Part shown: positions 1-7,530 of the stretch, one piece after another
How the letters are laid out: every line of letters starts with the position of its first letter
Position numbering within the stretch: the stretch's first letter is position 1
From: Actinomycetota bacterium
GTDB taxonomy: Bacteria > Actinomycetota > Actinomycetes > Nanopelagicales > Nanopelagicaceae
Direction of reading: 5' to 3'
Assembly (NCBI GenBank): GCA_005789205.1
Contig: SXYM01000076.1
Location: forward strand, 1 to 32,443
Length of the DNA: 32,443 bases
Program-made: the position numbers and the translations under genes
Notes under the pieces: model-generated
Told to the model about the DNA's origin: nothing
Seen by the model: only the letters and a program-made list of their open reading frames with translations
Databases searched by the model: none

Positions 1-1
1 C

Positions 2-499
2 CCACGCCTTATTGAGCCATCACTTGCTGGAGGGGCCTTACTTGATCTTGGAATCTATCCAAACTCTTTTGCGCATATGATTTTAGGAGTTCCACAATCG
101 ATAACCTCCACCGCAGTCTTCACCGACAAAGGTGTTGATGCGCAAAGCTCAATGATTTTTGATTACTCCAACGGAGCACAAGCCGTACTCAATACGACAA
201 TGATTGTGCAGACACCTTGCACGGCAGTTATTGCAGGGCTCAATGGATACTTAGAAGTTAACCGAACCTTCTATAACCCAACATCTATGCGCCTCACACT
301 CTTTGATGGAACCATTACCGACTATCCATCTGATTACAAAGGCCATGGATTGCGCGAACAAGCAGTTGAATTTGCCCGCGTTGTGAAGAGCGGAGCCAAG
401 GAATCACCGATTCTCACAGGGGCAGACACTATTGCGATTATGGAGATTATGGATACCGTGCGCTCTCAAATCGGGTTGAAATACCCATTTGAGAATTAA
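2..499 (+). CDS. Gfo/Idh/MocA family oxidoreductase, C-terminal part (cut by window start)
   Basis: The reading frame is open back to base 2, 25 codons before the ATG used in the ORF track, so the 5' end lies outside the window. The upstream codons give GGALLDLGIYPNSFAHM, the glycine-rich LDLGIYP segment typical of the C-terminal substrate/dimer domain of Gfo/Idh/MocA dehydrogenases related to dimeric dihydrodiol or xylose dehydrogenase. The remainder (SMIFDYSNGAQAVL, LEVNRTFYNP, HGLREQAVEFARVVKSG) fits the beta-sheet and final helix of that domain. The family oxidises or reduces sugars and polyols with NAD(P). The Rossmann half with the nucleotide site is not visible, so the substrate cannot be said. 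The stop shares the tetranucleotide TTAA with the stop of the convergent ROK kinase, which could hint at sugar metabolism but is only proximity. Confidence 0.85.
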   Translation, partial: PRLIEPSLAGGALLDLGIYPNSFAHMILGVPQSITSTAVFTDKGVDAQSSMIFDYSNGAQAVLNTTMIVQTPCTAVIAGLNGYLEVNRTFYNPTSMRLTLFDGTITDYPSDYKGHGLREQAVEFARVVKSGAKESPILTGADTIAIMEIMDTVRSQIGLKYPFEN

Positions 500-1440
500 C
501 TTCTAGCTAAATCAGCTACTCCAACAAGACCTGCTTCATTGCCTAACTGAGCCGCAATAATCTGAGGATAAGGATGCTTGCCAGCAAATGGCATATTGCG
601 CTCCAGTGATTCACGCGTTGGCTTAAGAAGAATCTCACCTGCTTCAATTACTCCCCCACCAATAACAACACAGGCAGGATCTAAAAGAACAGAGAGAGAT
701 GCAATACCAGCGCCTAACCACTGGCCAGTTGTATTAAAAGCAGCCAATGCCACGGGGTCACCAGCGCGGGCAGCATCAGTAATAGCTTGACCTGTCAGTC
801 CTGCAACAGTTCCATCGCCGCGCGAGAGCAGGTTACGTGCAACTTCAGGACTGGCGTTGATTGCTTCTCGCGCATGGCGCAGTAATGCATTTCCTGATGC
901 ATATTGCTCGAAACAACCACGAGCACCACAGCCACAGATGTGTCCTTCTGGAACTACGCGCATATGCCCAAACTCTGCTGCAATTCCAAAAGCACCTCGG
1001 TAGAGAGCACCGTTAACAACAATACCTCCACCAATTCCAGTTCCAACTGTGAGCATCATCATGTGATCTTGATTCTTGCCTGCACCAAACTTTGCTTCAC
1101 CCCATGCTGCTGCATTTGCATCATTTTCAAGGACAACCGGAAGTCCGATGAGTTTGGTGAGTTGATTATCTAAATCAACACCATTCCAGTCGGCAATGTT
1201 GGGGGTTGCCAACATGGTCTTTCGATCAGAGGAAACAAAACCTGCAGCAGAAACTCCAACAGATGCGACTGAGTGTTGTGCGAGTAATTCTCTTGCGACA
1301 TCAGCAATTGTCTGAGTTAGCGCAATTCCACCTTGACGAGGCGTGTCTTTTCTTGCAGTAGTGAGAACTTTTCCAGCTTCATCAACAACGCCGCCCAGAA
1401 CCTTAGTTCCGCCAACATCGATACCAATTGTTAATGACAT
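496..1440 (-). CDS. ROK family sugar kinase, probably glucokinase
   Basis: The 314-residue protein has the full ROK plan. The phosphate-binding loop DVGGTK is at residues 8-13, ENDANAAAWGE near 105-115 holds the catalytic aspartate (about D107), GTGIGGG is at 133-139, EFGH is near 156-159, and the zinc site HICGCGARGC at 167-176 gives the conserved CxCGxxGC cysteines. These are what ATP-dependent bacterial glucokinases of the ROK group carry. Lack of any N-terminal helix-turn-helix argues against a ROK repressor. It would phosphorylate glucose (or a related hexose or amino sugar) in the cytoplasm at the entry to glycolysis. It lies 9 bases downstream of the SRPBCC gene on the same strand and is probably co-transcribed with it from that gene's leaderless promoter. 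Glucose specificity is inferred from family and length. Confidence 0.88.
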   Translation of the reverse strand: MSLTIGIDVGGTKVLGGVVDEAGKVLTTARKDTPRQGGIALTQTIADVARELLAQHSVASVGVSAAGFVSSDRKTMLATPNIADWNGVDLDNQLTKLIGLPVVLENDANAAAWGEAKFGAGKNQDHMMMLTVGTGIGGGIVVNGALYRGAFGIAAEFGHMRVVPEGHICGCGARGCFEQYASGNALLRHAREAINASPEVARNLLSRGDGTVAGLTGQAITDAARAGDPVALAAFNTTGQWLGAGIASLSVLLDPACVVIGGGVIEAGEILLKPTRESLERNMPFAGKHPYPQIIAAQLGNEAGLVGVADLARS

Positions 1441-1449
1441 TAAGTTTGA

Positions 1450-1887
1450 TTAAGCTTCTAGCGCAGTTTTAAGTTGTGCAAGTGCTTGATCAATTGTTGC
1501 CTTCTCAGCCTTTTGACGCATCATGGCTGGGATTGGCATTGAAAGTGAAACTCCCAATTGATATGTAACTTGGGTCGTATCTTCATCGATTGCCTTAATG
1601 GAATAAGAACCATCCATTCCGGTAAGAAGATCTGCATCATCGAGTGAGAAAGAAAGTTGCCCCGGAGCCTGGCTCCAGTCATAATCTAAAATCACGCGAT
1701 CTTTCATCATTCCTGCGTCAATAGTCATTTTTACCTTAGTGGCCCGGCCTTGGTCATCACGTTCAACGACCTCGCTGGACTTAATCGCACTCGACCAGGT
1801 TGGGTATTGGTCAAGGGCAAAAAGGGCTCCTTGGACATCTGCTAATGGGGCATCGATCGTGATTGTTGAACTGCTCAAATCGCTCAT
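1450..1887 (-). CDS. SRPBCC (START/polyketide cyclase-like) family protein
   Basis: This is a 145-residue single-domain protein. It starts with STITIDAPLADVQGALFALDQYPTWSSAIKSSEV, the first strand and helix of SRPBCC-fold proteins (I-D-A-P pattern followed by the Y-P-x-W motif). Alternating strands follow (KVKMTIDAGMMKDRVILDYDW, GSYSIKAIDEDTTQVTYQL), and a long C-terminal helix closes the hydrophobic cavity. Members bind lipids or other hydrophobic ligands, and the ligand is unknown here. A related protein sits next to the fadD15-type ligase in Mycobacterium (the Rv2185c region, from memory), so the divergent neighbour fadD suggests a lipid-related role. A TAACCT hexamer lies 6 bases before the ATG, so the transcript is probably leaderless and continues into the ROK kinase. 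Confidence 0.85.
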   Translation of the reverse strand: MSDLSSSTITIDAPLADVQGALFALDQYPTWSSAIKSSEVVERDDQGRATKVKMTIDAGMMKDRVILDYDWSQAPGQLSFSLDDADLLTGMDGSYSIKAIDEDTTQVTYQLGVSLSMPIPAMMRQKAEKATIDQALAQLKTALEA

Positions 1888-1893
1888 GGGACA

Positions 1894-1899
1894 AGGTTA
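1894..1899 (-). promoter_or_regulatory. Candidate -10 box (leaderless) for SRPBCC-ROK operon
   Basis: On the minus strand TAACCT is followed by 6 bases and then the ATG at 1887. There is no Shine-Dalgarno sequence between, so transcription would begin at or next to the start codon. No convincing -35 was seen. Confidence 0.5.
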
Positions 1900-1928
1900 C
1901 CCTCTTCCGCATTTCATATTCCTCACGC

Positions 1929-1934
1929 TAGCGT
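1929..1934 (+). promoter_or_regulatory. Candidate -10 box (leaderless) for the acyl-CoA synthetase gene
   Basis: TAGCGT is followed by TAGCCCC (7 bases) and the ATG at 1942. Spacing and lack of a ribosome binding site match the other leaderless starts in this window. Confidence 0.5.
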
Positions 1935-1941
1935 TAGCCCC

Positions 1942-3732
1942 ATGAATGAAGTCACAACACCTGCCCTCGTCCCTTCAGCTACTGCTGGCAATCTGACAAA
2001 CCTGATTGCTGAACGCGCCTGGTTTGAGCCAGAGCGCATCACCATGTCTCGCCCACTCGGCGATGGATGGCAAAGTGTCACTGCCCGTGAAGTTGACGAG
2101 GAGGTACGAGCAACTGCCAAAGGCTTAATCGCTGCAGGTATTCAAATCGGTGATCGTGTGGCAATCATGGCCCGTACTCGTTATGAGTGGACCATACTTG
2201 ATTTTGCTATTTGGTATGCAGGAGCTGTCGTAGTCCCAATCTATGACACATCATCTGCAGAACAGATCGATTGGATTCTTAACGACTCTTCTACTGTTGG
2301 CATCATTGTTGAAACTCCAGCACTGCGTGAATTAGTCCAAACAGTTCGACCTGCACACACTAAGCATGTCTGGGTGATGACTGAGGATGTTCTTACAGTG
2401 CTTCGCAATTCGGGTGCTCAAGTATCAGATGATGAAATTGAACGTCGTCGTGCAGCACTTGGCCCAGATACTTTGGCAACACTTATCTACACATCAGGTA
2501 CAACTGGAAAGCCAAAGGGTGTTTCACTCACACATGGCAACTTCTTAGCTGAGTGCGGAAATGTTGTGCAAGGTGCAAGTGATCTATTCCTTAAGCCAGG
2601 CGGATCAACTTTGCTTTTCTTGCCTGTTGCTCACGTCTTTGGCCGTATGGTTCAAATTGGTGCAATTAACTCAGGTCTACACCTTGCGCACTGCAGTGAC
2701 CCACTTGGACGTCTACCAATTGATCTAGCTTCCTTTAAGCCAACATTCGTTTTGGCAGTTCCACGTATTTTCGAAAAGATTTATAACGGAGCTGAAGCTC
2801 GCGCTGAAGCTGCAGGTAAGGGAAAGATTTTTAGAAAAGCAGCAGATGTAGCAATCGCTTACTCTGAGGCCTTGGATAAAAAGAGAATCTCTCCTATCCT
2901 TAAACTCAAGCATGGCCTCTTTGACAAGTTGGTCTACTCAAAGATTCGTGCGGGTATGGGTGGACGCGTTGAAGCTGCAATCTCTGGTGGTGCCCCGCTA
3001 GGAGTGCGTTTAGGCCACTTCTATCGTGGTGCCGGCGTAACAATTTTAGAAGGCTACGGTTTAACTGAAACAACTGCTGGTGCAACATTAAACTTAACCG
3101 GTGCACACCGCGTTGGTTCCGTTGGTCGTCCAATCCCAGGCACTTCAATCAAGATTGCTGAAGATGGCGAAGTTCTTATCCGTGGCGCAATTGTTATGCG
3201 TGGGTACTGGCAAAACGATGCTGCAAACGCTGAGGTTTTCGATTCTGAAGGTTGGTTTAAGTCAGGTGACTTAGGAAAGCTCGATGAAGAAGGCTTCCTC
3301 TACATAGTCGGTCGTAAAAAAGAACTTATTGTTACTGCAGGTGGAAAGAATGTTGCCCCTGCTGTCCTAGAAGATCGCTTACGGGCTCATCCACTGGTCA
3401 GCCAGTGCTTGGTCGTTGGTGATAATCAACCATTCATTGCAGCGCTTGTAACTATTGATCAGGATGCACTTAAGGGTTGGGTAACAAATCACAAGAAGGA
3501 AGGTGCCTCAATGGCTGACCTTGCTAATGATCCTGATTTGATTGCTGTTATCCAAACTGCAGTTGATGATGCAAATAAGGCCGTGAGCAAAGCTGAATCA
3601 ATCCGCAAGTTCACTATTCTTACAACAGATTTCACAATCGCTGGTGGACACTTAACTCAGAAGCTCTCTATTAAGCGACACGTCGTTGCGAAGGAATTCG
3701 CAAAGGAGATTGATCAGCTCTTCACAAAGTAA
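1942..3732 (+). CDS. fadD: Long-chain fatty acid-CoA ligase (AMP-forming, FadD15-like)
   Basis: The 596-residue protein belongs to the ANL superfamily and activates fatty acids to acyl-AMP and then acyl-CoA. Visible core motifs are the phosphate loop YTSGTTGKPKG at 183-193, GYGLTET at 371-377, the adenylate/hinge block GDLGKLDEEGFLYIVGRKKELI near 442-463, and the C-terminal GGHLTQKLSIKR whose lysine is the usual adenylation residue. Length and the extended middle section fit the long-chain acyl-CoA synthetase type rather than acetyl-CoA synthetase. Together with the fadA/fadB pair further right, it would feed beta-oxidation or acyl transfer to lipids. The start is supported by the leaderless -10 box just upstream. 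Two-component genes follow after only 4 bases, so this unit may be one transcript. A similar fadD-pimB neighbourhood is known in Mycobacterium. Confidence 0.93.
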   Translation: MNEVTTPALVPSATAGNLTNLIAERAWFEPERITMSRPLGDGWQSVTAREVDEEVRATAKGLIAAGIQIGDRVAIMARTRYEWTILDFAIWYAGAVVVPIYDTSSAEQIDWILNDSSTVGIIVETPALRELVQTVRPAHTKHVWVMTEDVLTVLRNSGAQVSDDEIERRRAALGPDTLATLIYTSGTTGKPKGVSLTHGNFLAECGNVVQGASDLFLKPGGSTLLFLPVAHVFGRMVQIGAINSGLHLAHCSDPLGRLPIDLASFKPTFVLAVPRIFEKIYNGAEARAEAAGKGKIFRKAADVAIAYSEALDKKRISPILKLKHGLFDKLVYSKIRAGMGGRVEAAISGGAPLGVRLGHFYRGAGVTILEGYGLTETTAGATLNLTGAHRVGSVGRPIPGTSIKIAEDGEVLIRGAIVMRGYWQNDAANAEVFDSEGWFKSGDLGKLDEEGFLYIVGRKKELIVTAGGKNVAPAVLEDRLRAHPLVSQCLVVGDNQPFIAALVTIDQDALKGWVTNHKKEGASMADLANDPDLIAVIQTAVDDANKAVSKAESIRKFTILTTDFTIAGGHLTQKLSIKRHVVAKEFAKEIDQLFTK

Positions 3733-3736
3733 CTAT

Positions 3737-4219
3737 GTGAGCCTTACACAGCGAATAAAACTCGCACAAGAGCTCCACGATGGCATAGCCCAAGATCTCG
3801 TGGGGTTAGGCTATGGGTTAGATTCTTTGTTGTTTCAAGAGGATGATGAGACTAAGCGTACTGCTTTGCGATCTGTGCGCTTTGATATCAACACATTGAT
3901 AGAGAAAGTTCGTAGCGAAATTCTCGAACTTCGCACAGAGCACAATGACCAAGAACTCCTTAGTTCTCAACCAGAATTTACTTATGAACTCAATAGAGTT
4001 TTTAGTGAAATCATCAACAATGTGACTGAGCATTCGCATGCGACTCGTCTGGATGTAATTTTCACTGATAATGGAATTGGTGGAGCTTCAGAGGTTGAGA
4101 ATCATTATGGAATGGCAGGAATATCTGAGCGAATTATGGCTTTGGGTGGTCATGTAGATATCCACTCTGATTTCACCGGTACTAATGTTGCAATTTCATT
4201 GGACCTGCTGACTCCATGA
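3737..4219 (+). CDS. Minimal soluble histidine kinase (HisKA_3 plus shortened HATPase)
   Basis: I choose the GTG at 3737 (160 residues). The ORF track's TTG at 3686 would overlap fadD by 47 bases. LAQELHDGIAQDLVGLG is a clear HisKA_3 H-box, with the phospho-accepting histidine at about 14, followed by the second dimerisation helix. The ATPase part shows an N-box (SEIINNVTEHSHAT, about 90-103), DNGIGG (111-116) and GMAGISERIMALGG (125-138). Between N-box and DNGIG there are only about 7 residues (RLDVIFT), where DesK-type kinases have a beta hairpin of roughly 16-19. About 9-10 residues, one strand of the sheet, therefore seem missing. No membrane segment or sensor domain exists. It overlaps the response regulator by ATGA, so the two form a coupled pair. 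Kinase activity is uncertain. It could act mainly as a phosphatase or be stimulated by a partner. Confidence 0.8.
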   Translation: MSLTQRIKLAQELHDGIAQDLVGLGYGLDSLLFQEDDETKRTALRSVRFDINTLIEKVRSEILELRTEHNDQELLSSQPEFTYELNRVFSEIINNVTEHSHATRLDVIFTDNGIGGASEVENHYGMAGISERIMALGGHVDIHSDFTGTNVAISLDLLTP

Positions 4220-4824
4220 GCAGATTGTTGATAGTTGATGATCATGCCCTTGTGCGTGAGGGTTTAAAGCGCGCACTTACCCATGAAGGCTTTAGTGAGA
4301 TTACAGAGGCTTCATCTGTTCTTGAGGCCCGCGCCTCTATCGCAGCATTACAACCCGATGTTGTGACAATCGATATAAATCTTCCAGATGGTAGTGGCTT
4401 TGAGTTAGTGAGCTGGATAAGAGGCATCTCCCAAGAAATTGGAGTTATTGTTTTAACGCTTAATGATCATGAGAATTATATACGCGCTGCCATGAAAGCA
4501 GGTGCTAGTGCCTTCGTATGTAAATCTGAACCCATTCCTACTCTAGTAGCTGCAATTAAACATAGCGTTGTTTCTCCACTTGGCTTTAGTGCCAAGGGAT
4601 TGGATAAAGTTTTTAAAAATACTCACAACCTTCTTACAGCCCGAGAATTTGATCTCTTGTCTCAATTAGAACTCGGTCAAACAACTGCGCAAATTTCTAA
4701 GAGTTTATTCATAAGTCCGGCGACCGTTAAAACACATCTAGCATCAATCTATAGAAAGTTAGAAGTAACTAACAGAACTGCGGCAATTCATGCCATGCAC
4801 GAGAAGGGATTATCTGGCAAGTAG
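4216..4824 (+). CDS. NarL/LuxR-type response regulator
   Basis: This is a 202-residue two-domain regulator. The receiver domain (about 1-118) has the acidic pair D8/D9, the phosphorylation site D53 in TIDINLPDGSG, switch residue T81 (VIVLTLND) and K103 (FVCKSEP), so it is intact. The C-terminal domain (about 138-196) is a GerE/LuxR helix-turn-helix: LLTAREFDLLSQLELGQTT, then ISKSLFISPATVKTHLASIY, and a final dimer helix. Phosphorylation presumably comes from the overlapping small kinase (ATGA overlap). Targets cannot be read from the sequence. Neighbours suggest envelope or lipid functions, which is a guess. Its last 15 bases overlap the convergent mannosyltransferase gene, with no terminator visible between them. 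Confidence 0.92.
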   Translation: MSRLLIVDDHALVREGLKRALTHEGFSEITEASSVLEARASIAALQPDVVTIDINLPDGSGFELVSWIRGISQEIGVIVLTLNDHENYIRAAMKAGASAFVCKSEPIPTLVAAIKHSVVSPLGFSAKGLDKVFKNTHNLLTAREFDLLSQLELGQTTAQISKSLFISPATVKTHLASIYRKLEVTNRTAAIHAMHEKGLSGK

Positions 4825-5961
4825 TTGGGAAAACTTGCTGCCCCAAATCTCCCAATTCCATTCTTTTTCAATCCAGGCTCGGCCTGCGCTACCCATATCC
4901 CGACGCAGTTTTTCATCACGTAAAAGTTGAATCACTCTGTTTGCTATTAACTCTGTCTTAGTTCCATCAACGACAAAACCTGTTACACCTTCTATAACCG
5001 CATCAGGTGCTCCCCCAGATGCACCTGCAATTACTGGTAGACCGCATGCACTTGCTTCCAGATACACAATTCCTAAGCCTTCTACCTCTAATCCACCAAA
5101 GCGCGATCTTGATGGCATCGCAAAGATATCGCCCACACAGATATAACCCGGTAAATCTTTATATTGAATACGGCCAATGAAGCTCACACTCTGTTCTAGC
5201 GAATGTTTCATCACTAGTTTTTCCAAGTGAGCCCTATACGGACCTTCACCGACAAGCAAAAGGTGAGCTTCTGGGACTTGAGTAAGGATCTGTGGCATTG
5301 ATTCGATGAGAAAATCCTGACCTTTGCGGTGCACAAGTCTGCCCACACTGACAATGACTTTCTTCTCACGTAGTCCCAGGGATTGTCGCAGGGATTTTGC
5401 ATCTACTTCCTTGAAATGATCAGCATCAATGCCTGGAGCAATTTTCTGCATAACTGATGCACTCTTCAATGTGAGAGCTTTGGAAATTGCCGTTCGAGTA
5501 AAATCGCCAAGATACGTTAGTGAATCAGTAGTGGATCCAATGCGTCGCAAAATTAAGTTGAATGGAAAAACCTTGGCCCACCAGACTTCATGTCCATGCG
5601 TAAGTGCAACTATTCGTAGTGCTCCGGCTTTGCGCAAAGTTGAAGACATCCAACCCAAAGGCGCAGCTGCTCCAAATGCCACGGTTTTAATACCTTGCTG
5701 GCTAACAATTCTGGCCACCGCGCGACTTATCCGTGGAGTCGGTAATAATATTTTTGCTTTATCTCTAATGACTTCAACACCAAAATTACGCAGCCATTGG
5801 GCGTCATAGTGCGCAGTTTCCTCTTGCGCTGAGGTGTAAACAATGATGCTCGACTTTGGTAATCGTTCAATCAAACCAATGATGAAGGTTTCTATGCCTC
5901 CAGCCCGTGGGCCAAAATCATTAGTTACGAATAGAGTTTTATTAGAAACGGCGTGCTCCAA
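4810..5961 (-). CDS. pimB: GT4 glycosyltransferase, PimB-like phosphatidylinositol monomannoside mannosyltransferase
   Basis: The 383-residue GT-B enzyme has an N-terminal acceptor domain beginning TLFVTNDFGPRAGGIETF (8-25) and FGAAAPLGW and ALTHGHEVWWAK (119-130). Its GDP-mannose domain has VSVGRLVHRKGQDFLIESMP (205-223), LLVGEGPYR and the GT4 EX7E-type segment EVEGLGIVYLEASACGLPV (292-310). The THGHEVWWA and RFGGLEVEGLGIVYLEA signatures are what I associate with actinobacterial PimB', which adds the second mannose to phosphatidylinositol monomannoside on the inner membrane face. The start is a TTG at 5961, overlapping the last 20 bases of the NlpC gene, and no better start lies downstream before the first strand. 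Clustering with fadD and an NlpC/P60 gene resembles the mycobacterial pimB' locus. Another GT4 mannosyl- or glucosyltransferase specificity is possible. Confidence 0.83.
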   Translation of the reverse strand: MEHAVSNKTLFVTNDFGPRAGGIETFIIGLIERLPKSSIIVYTSAQEETAHYDAQWLRNFGVEVIRDKAKILLPTPRISRAVARIVSQQGIKTVAFGAAAPLGWMSSTLRKAGALRIVALTHGHEVWWAKVFPFNLILRRIGSTTDSLTYLGDFTRTAISKALTLKSASVMQKIAPGIDADHFKEVDAKSLRQSLGLREKKVIVSVGRLVHRKGQDFLIESMPQILTQVPEAHLLLVGEGPYRAHLEKLVMKHSLEQSVSFIGRIQYKDLPGYICVGDIFAMPSRSRFGGLEVEGLGIVYLEASACGLPVIAGASGGAPDAVIEGVTGFVVDGTKTELIANRVIQLLRDEKLRRDMGSAGRAWIEKEWNWEIWGSKFSQLLAR

Positions 5962-6946
5962 CTAAAGGTTTTCTTCCAAGAGAACCACTTGTTGTGATTT
6001 TCACACGTGAACCTGAGCGCGGTGCGTGCACCATCTTTCCGCCGCCGATATACATTCCAACGTGTGAAACTGGACGACCATAAAATAGTAGGTCACCCGG
6101 CTTTAGAGACTTAATTGAGACTTGCTTACCCAAGCGCGATTGGGCAGCAGATGAATGTGGAAGTGAAACTCCTGCTGCCTGGTAGGCTCGCATCGTTAAA
6201 CCAGAACAATCCCAAGTTACTAAACCTGCTGCACCAAATACGTAGCGATCGCCTATTTGCTTGAGCGCATATTTAATTGCAATTCCAGCGCGACCTGAAA
6301 TTCCCGTAAGCGCCCGAGCTGCGGCCTGTGAATCGGCTTGATCTGCATCCTCTTGTTCAGCAGCTAATTTTGCCAAACGCTCTCGCTCGGCTTTGGTTAG
6401 TTTGGAAAGCAAAGCCTCAGCCTCTGCCAGTTTCTCTTGGGCTATTGCAGATTGGGCTTTAAATTTCTTTTCAGCTGCAACTACCAGTGCCAACTTGTCG
6501 TTAACAGTCAGAGTTGTTGCACTTAAGCGCTGTTGTGCCGCTTCATATTTTCGCAGTTGGGCAGATTTGCGTCTGCTAATTGCATCTAGAGCACCGGCTG
6601 AAGACAAATACAGAGTGGGATCAGAAGAAAAGAGAAGTTCAAGTGATTGACCGAGTCCCCCTGCCTTGTATTGCTCGATTGCAATAGTTCCTAAAGATTT
6701 TTGAAGCGCTGAAAGTGTTTCTCCCTGGACAGCAGCTTTAGCTTTGATGCCGTTGAGTGTGCGCGTAAGGGCAATTAACTTCACTTTCGCTTCCTGAGCG
6801 CCCTCAGCTGCCGTGGTTGCTTCTTCTTCTAGATATCGCACCTTTGCCTGAATCTCGGCCAGTGATGGAGCCGCGTTGGCAGGAGCCATTAAGCCAACTG
6901 CCATGGCCAAAGCCACGAGTGCGCAAGGAAGAATGCGGCGATACAT
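5942..6946 (-). CDS. Secreted NlpC/P60 peptidoglycan endopeptidase with coiled-coil N-terminus
   Basis: This is a 334-residue exported protein. A Sec signal peptide (MYRRILP, hydrophobic stretch to about 20, APANA-AP cleavage near 25) leads into two long charged alanine-rich helices (about 27-95 and 125-205) that should form a coiled coil like those of RipA/RipC. The catalytic NlpC/P60 domain occupies about 218-334. The nucleophile is C247 (TWDCSGLTMRAYQAAGV), with histidines in SHVGMYIGGG (H295) and VHAPRSG (H307). The family cleaves the D-Glu to diamino-acid bond in peptidoglycan stem peptides, as needed for cell separation. The coiled coil in this family usually controls access or recruits FtsX-type partners, which is inference here. 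A TAGCCT -10 box lies 6 bases before the ATG, and the gene is probably co-transcribed with pimB. Confidence 0.93.
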   Translation of the reverse strand: MYRRILPCALVALAMAVGLMAPANAAPSLAEIQAKVRYLEEEATTAAEGAQEAKVKLIALTRTLNGIKAKAAVQGETLSALQKSLGTIAIEQYKAGGLGQSLELLFSSDPTLYLSSAGALDAISRRKSAQLRKYEAAQQRLSATTLTVNDKLALVVAAEKKFKAQSAIAQEKLAEAEALLSKLTKAERERLAKLAAEQEDADQADSQAAARALTGISGRAGIAIKYALKQIGDRYVFGAAGLVTWDCSGLTMRAYQAAGVSLPHSSAAQSRLGKQVSIKSLKPGDLLFYGRPVSHVGMYIGGGKMVHAPRSGSRVKITTSGSLGRKPLVGARRF

Positions 6947-6952
6947 GGTTTA

Positions 6953-6958
6953 AGGCTA
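6953..6958 (-). promoter_or_regulatory. Candidate -10 box (leaderless) for NlpC/P60-pimB operon
   Basis: On the minus strand TAGCCT is followed by 6 bases and the ATG at 6946, with no Shine-Dalgarno sequence. Confidence 0.45.
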
Positions 6959-7025
6959 ACGAGGTTTATTGCGACATCTCAACTTATGAGCGTGACTTAC
7001 GCCTGAGAATTTTCAAAGAATCTGC

Positions 7026-7031
7026 AATAGT
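7026..7031 (+). promoter_or_regulatory. Weak candidate -10 box for the RibD-C-like gene
   Basis: AATAGT is followed by 7 bases and the ATG at 7039. It keeps the A at position 2 and T at position 6 but lacks the first T, so it is the weakest of the set. It still helps choose this start. Confidence 0.3.
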
Positions 7032-7038
7032 AGGGCAA

Positions 7039-7530
7039 ATGAGCACAGTTGCATCGCTGGTGGTCGGGCGAGATGGGTCCACATCAAAAGATAAGAGCTC
7101 TAATGGAGTTTCATCCGATGCCGATCGAAAAGCTTTTCTAGCAAGGCGACGCAAAGTCGATTGCATACTAATTGGTGGAAATACTGCTCGCCATGAGCCT
7201 TACAAGCAGAGCCCAGTGCCTTTAGTAATTGTTTCGCGATCAACAATTAATCCAGTTGTTGGCAATGATTTATCACATTTATGGAACATGTCTCCTGCAG
7301 ATGCCTTAGCAAAAGCTAAATCACAGTTTGGTGTAAGAATTTTAGTAGAAGCAGGAACATCAATTATTTTTGAACTAATTGATCAAGGTTTAATCGATCA
7401 ACTAGAGCTCAGTGTTACACCAGTAACCGGTGGTGATGATCCTATTGATTGGCAAGCTCTCCTCAATAGATTTGAGAACCACACCCACACTAATGTTGAT
7501 GGCACTGATTTCTATATTGCCCGTAACTAG
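7039..7530 (+). CDS. RibD C-terminal / dihydrofolate reductase-like domain protein
   Basis: I start at ATG 7039 (163 residues) because the ORF-track start at 6817 lies inside the NlpC gene, and no ATG, GTG or TTG occurs in frame between 6947 and 7038. The sequence follows the RibD_C/DHFR-like fold: first strand MSTVASLVVGRDGSTS, then SSDADRKAFLARRRKVDCILIGGNTARHE with the conserved GGxTxR nucleotide-binding turn, LVIVSRS, and VEAGTSIIFELIDQGLIDQLELSVTPV near the C-terminus. Family members reduce a pyrimidine or pterin-like substrate with NADPH. A fused deaminase domain is absent. At 163 residues it is shorter than the usual 200-230 and lacks the leading segment before strand one, so either the start is non-canonical (for instance CTG 7003) or the protein is a trimmed version. 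It ends in CTAG shared with the convergent permease gene. Confidence 0.72.
   Translation: MSTVASLVVGRDGSTSKDKSSNGVSSDADRKAFLARRRKVDCILIGGNTARHEPYKQSPVPLVIVSRSTINPVVGNDLSHLWNMSPADALAKAKSQFGVRILVEAGTSIIFELIDQGLIDQLELSVTPVTGGDDPIDWQALLNRFENHTHTNVDGTDFYIARN

Noticed and set aside
904-1173. Overlapping ORFs opposite known genes (for example 904-1173, 6393-6650, 7693-8121, 11806-12309, 22790-23230).
   Set aside because: They lie antisense to genes with clear family motifs and have low-complexity or frame-shadow composition.
6817-7038. ORF-track extension of the RibD-C-like gene upstream into the NlpC gene.
   Set aside because: The added residues are antisense to a well-supported signal peptide and coiled coil and do not match the family.
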